Below are positions 1 through 5,423 of a stretch of 8,281 bases of DNA, piece by piece (within the stretch, counting starts at the first letter, position 1; every line of letters starts with the position of its first letter). The stretch lies in assembly GCA_031278835.1 (NCBI GenBank), contig JAITJP010000453.1, positions 1-8,281 on the forward strand. Reading direction: 5' to 3'. The notes under the pieces are model-generated. The model made no database searches. It saw nothing but the letters and a program-made list of their open reading frames with translations, and was not told where the DNA came from. Origin of the DNA: Deltaproteobacteria bacterium (lineage in GTDB: Bacteria; Desulfobacterota; Desulfarculia; Adiutricales; Adiutricaceae). The translations under genes and the position numbers were made by a program.

Positions 1-109
1 AAAGCAGGGAAATTTTTTTAAAAAACCTAAATTATAAAATGCAAGCGCTCTTTTTTTAAAAAATCATTACCTTCACATTTATTTTAAAAATTTTGGGCTG
101 GCCAAACCT

Positions 110-185
110 GGGCGGTTAACTCAGCGGCTAGAGTACTGGCTTTACACGCCAGGAGTCGGAGGTTCGAATCCTCTACCGCCTACCA
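110..185 (+). tRNA. tRNA-Val (anticodon UAC)
   Basis: A complete cloverleaf can be folded by eye. The acceptor stem is 110-116 with 175-181. The D stem is 119-122 with 131-134, around a loop containing GG. The anticodon stem is 136-140 with 148-152, around the loop TTTACAC, which places anticodon TAC at 143-145. The variable loop is 153-157. The T stem is 158-162 with 170-174, around TTCGAAT. The discriminator is A182 and the CCA end (183-185) is encoded. UAC reads valine GTA/GTG codons and probably others by wobble. Two pairs are slightly unusual: G1-U72 at the top of the acceptor and A10-U25 in the D stem. Neither breaks the fold. I see no convincing promoter in the AT-rich 109 bases upstream. 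Confidence 0.97.
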
Positions 186-385
186 CTTTTGTTGCCCAAA
201 TTGTTTCTTTTATCCCCCCAATTAAGTAATCCTACCGTCTAAATTAGCTTTTTTTCTAAAGCTCCGGCGCCTTTGATTAAGGGCTTTTCCCAATAAGCCC
301 CATCACGCCTAATAATAATACCATTTTTTCTTGAGCTAAGCTCTGTTTTTTTTCTCCCTAAAGGGATCGATTTTTTTTAAGGCTG

Positions 386-434
386 GCTAGGGCCCTCCAG
401 GCTTTGCTTTATAGGCAGCTCGGCCCTAGCTTTT
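386..434 (+). terminator. Possible intrinsic terminator or structured RNA hairpin
   Basis: GCTAGGGCC at 386-394 is perfectly complementary to GGCCCTAGC at 422-430, and TTTT follows at 431-434. The stem is strong (9 bp, 7 of them G-C). The loop is long (27 nt) and the T run short, so this may be a weak terminator for transcription coming from the tRNA or a structural element of a small RNA. Confidence 0.35.
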
Positions 435-504
435 GGGCCCAGACTTAAAACCCTAAAACTTGGGACCAATGGGCTTGCCAAACTTGACCGGACAAAGTCT
501 TGTT

Positions 505-532
505 TTGACTAGATCAATAATTATCTTATCAT
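505..532 (+). promoter_or_regulatory. Candidate sigma70-type promoter (distal)
   Basis: TTGACT at 505-510 and TATCAT at 527-532 are separated by 16 bases. Each hexamer matches the consensus at five of six positions. The region is very AT-rich, so a chance match is possible. If used, it would give the kinase mRNA a leader of about 260 bases. Confidence 0.3.
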
Positions 533-642
533 TTATTATTCAATTATTATAAGTTTGTAGAGTTTTTTTTATTAAAAAGTCCAATAGCTTTGAGGTCTAA
601 AGACCGATCAACGAAATTGACCTTATACCCCCATTCGTAGTA

Positions 643-651
643 TGGTATAAT
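643..651 (+). promoter_or_regulatory. Candidate extended -10 promoter for the histidine kinase
   Basis: TGG followed by TATAAT (646-651) is a perfect -10 box with the TGn extension, which can work with a poor -35. TTGACC at 617-622 lies 23 bases upstream of that -10, too far to pair with it. It is 18 bases from the overlapping TATGGT at 641-646, a weaker alternative. The predicted start is near 658, about 145 bases before the kinase ATG. An inverted repeat at 594-605 sits just upstream and could be an operator, but that is speculation. Confidence 0.5.
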
Positions 652-802
652 AAAATATCGAGATTTTAAGGACCTGGCTTTTTTTATCCTGGCTTGATTA
701 AAAACTTAAAATTTTTTCTTTTTTCTAAAACGGTAATTATTTCGCTGTCTTAATAGACTTTACCCTCACAAGCAAAAAGAAGAAAAATAAACCCTTACTC
801 AT

Positions 803-2602
803 ATGAAGCAAAAAATCGCCGCCATCATGGAGACCGGATTTTTGGTCATCTTTTTGTTATTGACAGTTGGTATCATGCTTACCACTTTCAAGGCGCACCA
901 GTCCATAGATCAATACACCGACCTATTGCAAAAAGACATCGCCGCCAGGTTAAAAATGGCCGCCAGCCACGCCGCCAAGTTACTGGACCAGTCTGATTTT
1001 GAGGCCTTAAAAGGCCCCGAGGACATGAATAGCCCGCTCTGGGAGGAGAAAAGGGCCCAGTTAATAGCTTTTGGTCAGGAATACAACGTTGAGTTCGTTT
1101 ATTACGTTCGCTACGTTGGCGATGAACTTCAATACGTCATCGATAACGATCTTGACCCGGAAACCATGGTTTCCCTGGGCGAAGTGACCGAACCCGATAG
1201 CTATGTGCCCAAGGCCTTTGAAGGGGAAACCCTTGCCACGACCATGGGTCATTACGCCGGTATTTGGGACGGTTTGATGTCAGCCTATAGCCCGGTTTTC
1301 GACTCCCAAGGCAACATCATCGCCGTGGCCGGGGTGGACATTACCGACTCGGCCATGATCGCCGCCGGTGAGCACACCAGATCGGTCAATCGCATGATGG
1401 TCATTGAAATGGCTTCAAGTTTATGCGCCGTCATGTTTTTGCTGTTTTTTTATCGGCGCCGGGCCAAGGGTTACATGGCCGCTTATCAGGCCAAGACCCA
1501 GTTTTTATCCATGATGAGCCATGAAATCAGAACGCCCATGAACGCCATCATCGGCATTTCGGACATACTTTCCAGCGATCCCAAACTGGAATCCGGGGCC
1601 CGTCAATACGTCTCCGACATCCAAGCGGCCGCCGGGGCCTTACTTAGTATTATTAACGACATCTTGGATCTCTCAAAGTTAGAATTGGGCAAGATGAAGT
1701 TAACCCCGATCAACTATAACTTCAATAAGCTTATCGAAAATTTAATGACCATGGCCAAGTTTTTGGCGGCTGAAAAAAACGTCAACGTGACCGTGGAGAA
1801 TCTTATCAAAAGGCGTTTGTATCTTTTTGGCGACGACGTCCGCTTGAGGCAAGTTCTTTTAAATCTCATCGGCAATGCCATCAAATTTACCCACAATGGC
1901 GACGTCACCTTAAATATTCAGCAAAAAGATCAAAACTTGGTTTTCGACATTGTCGATACCGGCATTGGCATTAAAAAAGAAGATTTGCCCTATCTGTTTC
2001 AAGCCTTTAGGCAAGTCGATACGGATAAAAATCGCCACATTAAAGGTACGGGTCTGGGTCTATCGGTTAGTAAATACTTAGTTGAGCTGATGAACGGTCA
2101 TATCGAAGTCGAGAGCGAGTACGGCAAGGGCAGCACTTTTCGGGTCATCATTCCCTTGGTCGAGGGCCAAAAACCGGAACCGGCCAAAAAGTTCCAAGCC
2201 AATCTCAATTTTGGCGACCAAGTCCAGGTCTTGGTGGTGGACGATAACGAGCTTAACCTAACCGTGGCCTCGGGCCTACTTCGCATCCACGGCATCAAAG
2301 CCGATCGGGCCCTAAGCGGTCAAAAAGCCCTGGAGATGGTCACCGCCAAGGATTACCAGTTAATTTTTATGGATCAAATGATGCCGGAAATGGACGGCCT
2401 GGAGACCACGGCCAACATCAGGGCCATGGGCGGCCGTTTGACCCAGCTGCCCATAATCGCCCTTACGGCCAACGCCATGGCCGGGGCCAGGGAAGAACTG
2501 ATCGCCGGCGGCATGAACGATTTTTTAACCAAGCCCATTAAGCGCGAAGAACTTTCGGCCATCTTGGCCAAATGGGTACCCATCGGCCAAAACGTTCAGT
2601 GA
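803..2602 (+). CDS. Membrane-bound hybrid sensor histidine kinase with C-terminal receiver
   Basis: A 599-residue inner-membrane kinase that should autophosphorylate on a signal and pass phosphate to its own receiver. Transmembrane segments at about 11-28 and 198-217 enclose a periplasmic sensor of about 170 residues. Its ending (AYSPVFDSQGNIIAVAGVDI, 161-180) resembles Cache/PDC ligand-binding domains. The HisKA domain carries the phospho-acceptor His240 in SHEIRTPMN. The HATPase domain shows an N box (LRQVLLNLIGNAIKF, 348-362), G1 DTGIGI (385-390) and G2 GTGLGL (415-420). The receiver (about 474-592) has acidic residues Asp480/481, phospho-acceptor Asp524, Thr555 and Lys577, so all key residues are present. 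There is no HAMP or PAS domain between membrane and HisKA, and no Hpt domain. The next phosphorelay partner is therefore elsewhere, or the receiver is self-regulatory. No good Shine-Dalgarno precedes ATG 803. Met9 is a possible alternative start that would leave the first transmembrane segment intact. Ligand and output are unknown. Confidence 0.95.
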   Translation: MKQKIAAIMETGFLVIFLLLTVGIMLTTFKAHQSIDQYTDLLQKDIAARLKMAASHAAKLLDQSDFEALKGPEDMNSPLWEEKRAQLIAFGQEYNVEFVYYVRYVGDELQYVIDNDLDPETMVSLGEVTEPDSYVPKAFEGETLATTMGHYAGIWDGLMSAYSPVFDSQGNIIAVAGVDITDSAMIAAGEHTRSVNRMMVIEMASSLCAVMFLLFFYRRRAKGYMAAYQAKTQFLSMMSHEIRTPMNAIIGISDILSSDPKLESGARQYVSDIQAAAGALLSIINDILDLSKLELGKMKLTPINYNFNKLIENLMTMAKFLAAEKNVNVTVENLIKRRLYLFGDDVRLRQVLLNLIGNAIKFTHNGDVTLNIQQKDQNLVFDIVDTGIGIKKEDLPYLFQAFRQVDTDKNRHIKGTGLGLSVSKYLVELMNGHIEVESEYGKGSTFRVIIPLVEGQKPEPAKKFQANLNFGDQVQVLVVDDNELNLTVASGLLRIHGIKADRALSGQKALEMVTAKDYQLIFMDQMMPEMDGLETTANIRAMGGRLTQLPIIALTANAMAGAREELIAGGMNDFLTKPIKREELSAILAKWVPIGQNVQ

Positions 2603-2618
2603 TGGTTCCATCACTGAA
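2595..2618 (+). terminator. Perfect 11-bp hairpin overlapping the kinase stop codon
   Basis: TTCAGTGATGG (2595-2605) and CCATCACTGAA (2608-2618) are perfectly complementary with only TT between them, so the real loop is the four bases GTTC closing a 10-bp stem. The TGA stop (2600-2602) is inside the left arm. No T run follows directly; the nearest is at 2649-2655. It is therefore not a textbook intrinsic terminator. It could pause RNA polymerase, protect the mRNA 3' end, or act as a degenerate terminator. Confidence 0.5.
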
Positions 2619-2722
2619 GGTTTGGGCCATGATTTGACTAAGCCTAAATTTTTTTCTCCCCCCTCCCCCCAAAATTAACTTCTTTCCATTTCAAGGCCTT
2701 AACTTTTTATTTTTAGCTTTTC

Positions 2723-2750
2723 TTTCCAAGGGCCCAAGCCAGTGTATAAT
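2723..2750 (+). promoter_or_regulatory. Candidate promoter of the ABC exporter genes
   Basis: A perfect TATAAT at 2745-2750 is preceded, 16 bases upstream, by TTTCCA (2723-2728), a four-of-six match to the -35 consensus. The predicted start near 2757 gives a leader of about 27 bases to the GTG at 2784, with the Shine-Dalgarno inside it. This makes an upstream GTG at 2742, which overlaps the -10 box, an unlikely translation start. Confidence 0.5.
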
Positions 2751-2783
2751 GGGCCAATCGGTAATTTTTCGGGGGAGTTTTTT

Positions 2784-3620
2784 GTGCTCAGGATAGAAAA
2801 ACTGGAAAAAAGTTTTGGCCAAAACAAAGCCCTGGCCGGCCTAAGTCTGGAAGTGGCCCGGGGTGAACTTTTCGCCTTTCTGGGGCCCAATGGGGCCGGC
2901 AAAACCACGACCATTAGAATTTTAAACGGTCTTTCCAAATTTGACTCCGGCCTGGCCCAAGTTGACGGTCTGGACCTTACTAAAAAACCCCTGGAAGTTA
3001 AGCGCTTGTGCGGTTTGGTGGCCCAACATACAAATTTAGACGGGGAACTGACCGTTTGGGAAAACTTGGATCTTCACGGCCGCCTTTACGGACTTAAGGC
3101 CGCCCAGAGACGCCAAAAGGCCCTGGAATATCTTGATTACGTGGAAATGACCGATCGGGCCGACCGCCTAGTCAAAACTCTTTCCGGGGGCTTAAAAAGA
3201 CGCCTGATGATGGCCAGGGCCTTAATCCACGGACCCCGATTACTTTTTTTGGACGAACCGACCGTGGGCCTCGATCCGGCCATTCGCCGCAAAATTTGGG
3301 CCTTAATAAAAAAAATCAACCAAGACGGGGTCACGGTTTTTTTGACCAGCCACTACATCGAAGAGGCCGAATTCCTGGCTTCCCGGGTGGGTTTTATTAA
3401 CCAAGGCCACCTGGTCACCCAGGGCTCTCCCCAAGCCCTCATGGACAACTTAGGCCAATGGGCCGTTGACATTTACGACCAAGATAACCACCAAACCCTT
3501 TTTTTCGCCCAGCGCCATGAAGCCGGGGCCTTTATTCAATCAAAGGCCCTGGCCGGTTCCATTAGACGGGTTAACCTTGAGGACGCCTTTTTATCCTTAA
3601 CCGGAAGGAGAGTTTCATGA
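2784..3620 (+). CDS. ABC exporter ATP-binding protein, DrrA/NodI type
   Basis: A 278-residue cytoplasmic ATPase that should dimerise and drive the ABC-2 permease encoded downstream. All nucleotide-binding motifs are intact: Walker A GPNGAGKTT (34-42), Q-loop Gln81, signature LSGGL (133-137), Walker B LLFLD with catalytic Glu158 (DEPTVGLDP, 157-165) and the H-loop His190 (TSHYIEEAE). The C-terminal tail ending in LEDAFLSLTGR is typical of the drug-exporter/NodI subgroup. I chose GTG 2784 because GGGGGAG (2771-2777) lies six bases upstream and the protein then begins with the usual LRIEKLEKSFG strand. A longer reading from GTG 2742 adds 14 residues that do not fit the family and overlaps the likely -10 box. 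The stop overlaps the next start as ATGA. Substrate cannot be deduced; drug, lipid-like or polysaccharide-type cargo are all known for this family. Confidence 0.95.
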   Translation: MLRIEKLEKSFGQNKALAGLSLEVARGELFAFLGPNGAGKTTTIRILNGLSKFDSGLAQVDGLDLTKKPLEVKRLCGLVAQHTNLDGELTVWENLDLHGRLYGLKAAQRRQKALEYLDYVEMTDRADRLVKTLSGGLKRRLMMARALIHGPRLLFLDEPTVGLDPAIRRKIWALIKKINQDGVTVFLTSHYIEEAEFLASRVGFINQGHLVTQGSPQALMDNLGQWAVDIYDQDNHQTLFFAQRHEAGAFIQSKALAGSIRRVNLEDAFLSLTGRRVS

Positions 3621-3802
3621 CCAAGCTCTCCTGGCCATTAAATTTTCAAACTCTTAATTTCCAAACTCATCTTGCTCAATTTTTCGCCCAAATATTTTTA
3701 GCCTTGACCTTAGCCCCTTTCCCCCAATCACGGCCTGTCCCGATGGCCCTTTACCCAAAGGCCCCCCTATACTCAAAACTCTCTTGGCGGGGGCGGTCAT
3801 GA
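3617..3802 (+). CDS. Hypothetical 61-residue protein inserted between ATPase and permease
   Basis: I do not recognise this protein. The case for translation is positional. A good Shine-Dalgarno (AAGGAG, 3605-3610) lies six bases before ATG 3617. That ATG overlaps the ATPase stop as ATGA, and the frame's own TGA (3800-3802) overlaps the permease ATG (3799) in the same way. Residues 19-36 are fairly hydrophobic and could be one short membrane segment. The tail (37-61) is rich in proline and basic residues and ends WRGRS. A 15-base tandem repeat (3641-3655, 3656-3670; 13 of 15 identical) encodes NFQTL then NFQTH. KLSW occurs at both ends (residues 3-6 and 54-57). Base composition is more like the intergenic DNA than the flanking genes, with less GCC and GGC. 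It may be a small accessory subunit, a coupling ORF whose translation delivers ribosomes to the permease, or a chance frame in inserted DNA. Confidence 0.4.
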   Translation: MTKLSWPLNFQTLNFQTHLAQFFAQIFLALTLAPFPQSRPVPMALYPKAPLYSKLSWRGRS

Positions 3803-4533
3803 GCGCCTGGTTGGCCGTCTACCTAAGGGAGATGCTTATTTTGCGCCGCCGCCTGGGCCGACAAGTCCTGGCCATGAGCGTCTCGCCCTTACTTTACCTT
3901 TTGACCTTTGGCTTGGCCCTGGGCTCATCGGTCCAGGTTAACGGCCACGCCTATTTGGAATTTTTAATCCCGGGCCTGGCCGCCATGAGCAGTATGACCC
4001 AAGCCTTTGCCATGGCCGGGGAAATAAACGTGGCCAGGTTTTACCTTCATGTTTTTGAAGAATTTCAGGCCGCCCCGATGCCCAGATTAGCCTACGTTTT
4101 GGGAGAAACCCTGGCCGGACTGACCAGGGCCCTTTTGGCCATCTCCATGGTTTTACTTTTGGGCCTAATTTTTGGCGTAAAATTAAATTACGGTTTGGCT
4201 TTTTGGTCAGCTTTAATTTTAAACGCCGTCGCCTTTGCCTCCTTGGCCGTGGCCATGGCCATGTTGGTAAAAAGCCACGCCGATCAAGCCCTTTTGAATA
4301 ATTTCATCATTACCCCCATGGCCTTTTTGGGCGGCACTTTTTTTCCCCTGGAAAGCCTACCCAGCTGGGCCAGGTCAATTCTAAGCCTACTCCCCCTTTC
4401 CCACGCCTCCAAAGCGGCCCGAAACGGCGCCTTTGGTCTAGACAGCCCCCTAAGCGCCTACCTTTACCTAGCCGCGGCCGCACTTATTTTTATCTTTCTG
4501 GCCATCTGGGCCGTTTCCAAAGCCCGAGATTAA
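3799..4533 (+). CDS. ABC-2 type exporter permease, DrrB/NodJ type
   Basis: A 244-residue inner-membrane protein forming the channel half of the exporter, paired with the ATPase gene just upstream. About six membrane segments are visible (roughly 25-44, 53-75, 100-127, 131-156, 168-184, 219-237). An amphipathic, arginine-rich N-terminus (YLREMLILRRRLGRQ) should lie in the cytoplasm. The conserved ABC-2 segment GGTFFPLESLPSW (178-190) is characteristic of the NodJ/DrrB group. Length is only slightly shorter than usual for the family. ATG 3799 is preferred: it overlaps the stop of the small upstream frame as ATGA and has a G-rich stretch (3789-3793) five bases before it. A TTG at 3784 would add only AGAV and is less likely. 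The protein should assemble as a homodimer with two ATPase subunits. Cargo is unknown. Confidence 0.93.
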   Translation: MSAWLAVYLREMLILRRRLGRQVLAMSVSPLLYLLTFGLALGSSVQVNGHAYLEFLIPGLAAMSSMTQAFAMAGEINVARFYLHVFEEFQAAPMPRLAYVLGETLAGLTRALLAISMVLLLGLIFGVKLNYGLAFWSALILNAVAFASLAVAMAMLVKSHADQALLNNFIITPMAFLGGTFFPLESLPSWARSILSLLPLSHASKAARNGAFGLDSPLSAYLYLAAAALIFIFLAIWAVSKARD

Positions 4534-4575
4534 AAAAAATTCGCCCCTAATTTTTTACTCAAAAAATTAAATTAA

Positions 4576-4610
4576 AAAAAATCGCTTCCCAATCGATTTT
4601 TTATTTTTTA
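4576..4610 (+). terminator. Possible intrinsic terminator after the exporter genes
   Basis: AAAAAATCG (4576-4584) pairs with CGATTTTTT (4594-4602) around a 9-base loop, and further T residues follow to 4609. The stem is mostly A-T, so it is weak by itself. The A-tract, hairpin, T-tract order and the position 43 bases after the permease stop suit a bidirectional terminator. A second, all A-T inverted repeat (4534-4541 with 4549-4556) directly follows the stop codon. Confidence 0.4.
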
Positions 4611-5344
4611 AGCCCCTGACCTATTTTTTAAAAAAAAATTCAAGCCAGAAATTTTCCCTTCACCCTTAATCTCATTGGCCAAAAATTGACACCTCAGCCC
4701 CATCCCAAATAGCCCCGTAAAGGCCCCAAATCGCCCCACAGAGCCGCTCCCTTTCCGAATTGATATCTCTATACTCACCAAGGGCCCCAAGGGCCCTGTG
4801 GACCGTTTACGGCCCTTTAAAGGCCTAGTCCAAAAACGCCCCCAGCCAGCCTCAAAATTTTTTTTTATTTTTTTAAAGACCAGCCCTAAGCGCCCCAAAA
4901 ATTAAAACTCATTTTCCCCATGACCATCAAAGCCTAGGATTTTTTTGGGGCTCCAGGCTCATTTTTTTTATTTTTTCGCCATTCCCATGCTGGAGCGGTC
5001 AGCCAGACTAGCCAACCATGGAATTTTTTAAAGAAACTTTTTTTTTGTGATCGTCAATTTTCGCCCGCCATGACCATTTTGCTCAGTAAACCCTCCGGTC
5101 AAGGGCCGCTAGGCTTAAACCCTTGACTGTTGGCCTTTTTACGGAGCCTTGGAAGAGTCAAGGCTGTTGAAAAAAACCCTGGTTTTAATTTTACTCAAAT
5201 CATTTATTTTATTTTTTAGCATCTGGCTTTCGGCCATTTGATAGTCTGAAAGCCTTAAAAAGGGGAGTGGAACGGCCATTTTTTTAAATTTCCGCTTGGC
5301 CAAAATAAAAGCCTCAAAGCCATTACCCACAAAACTTCCCCCCC

Positions 5345-5390
5345 AAAAAAAATAAAAAGGGCGGGGTCAACCCTTTGGTCAGCCCCGCCC
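5345..5390 (-). terminator. Strong intrinsic terminator of the autotransporter gene
   Basis: Read on the minus strand, GGGCGGGG (5390-5383) pairs perfectly with CCCCGCCC (5366-5359), with a further 3-bp inner stem (5377-5379 with 5370-5372) closing a four-base loop. The run TTTTTATTTTTTTT (5358-5345) follows at once. It begins 34 bases after the stop codon. This is a textbook factor-independent terminator. Confidence 0.93.
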
Positions 5391-5423
5391 CGTAAGGGTT
5401 AAATAATGTCTTGGTGGCTTGGT

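Larger units (their letters stand above)
186..802. other. 617-base gap between tRNA-Val and the histidine kinase
   Basis: No credible protein gene is seen on either strand. The stretch is AT-rich with runs of T. It contains a 6-bp hairpin (GGGCTT 281-286 with AAGCCC 295-300, no T run after it), a GC-rich 9-bp hairpin with a short T run (386-434), a small inverted repeat (GGTCT 594-598 with AGACC 601-605), and two candidate plus-strand promoters (505-532 and 643-651). The segment from about 658 to 802 would be a 5' untranslated leader of about 145 bases for the kinase. It is pyrimidine- and A-rich and shows no recognisable riboswitch. Confidence 0.6.
4534..5423. other. 890-base convergent gap rich in inverted repeats
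   Basis: The gap lies between the permease stop and the end of the minus-strand autotransporter. No convincing gene is present. Perfect short inverted repeats, besides the two terminator entries, are: 4781-4787 with 4791-4797 (AGGGCCC/GGGCCCT); 4950-4956 with 4990-4996 (GCTCCAG/CTGGAGC, 33-base loop); 5098-5105 with 5120-5127 (GTCAAGGG/CCCTTGAC); 5145-5151 with 5159-5165 (AGCCTTG/CAAGGCT); 5225-5231 with 5248-5254 (GGCTTTC/GAAAGCC). Long A and T runs separate them. A minus-strand frame at 5139-5330 (63 codons, GTG start, G-rich stretch upstream) has an acceptable look, but two of the hairpins fall inside it and nothing in it is recognisable. Confidence 0.6.

Noticed and set aside
281..300. 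GGGCTT/AAGCCC hairpin as the tRNA terminator
   Set aside because: It has only six base pairs and no T run on the plus-strand side, and lies almost 100 bases after the tRNA.
617..651. TTGACC (617-622) and TATAAT (646-651) as one promoter
   Set aside because: The spacing is 23 bases, too long for a normal sigma70 promoter; the extended -10 element alone is the better reading.
2699..2938. Minus-strand frame covering the exporter promoter and Walker A region
   Set aside because: It is the antisense shadow of the ATPase gene, with no independent support.
4608..4898. Minus-strand frame of 96 codons
   Set aside because: The product is low in complexity with no recognisable motif. It contains the 4781-4797 hairpin and covers A/T runs at both ends, and no ribosome binding site is evident.
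5139..5330. Minus-strand frame of 63 codons after the autotransporter terminator
   Set aside because: Codon choice looks passable and a G-rich stretch precedes the GTG. However, two perfect hairpins lie within it, there is no promoter, and nothing resembles a known protein. Kept only as a note in the gap entry.
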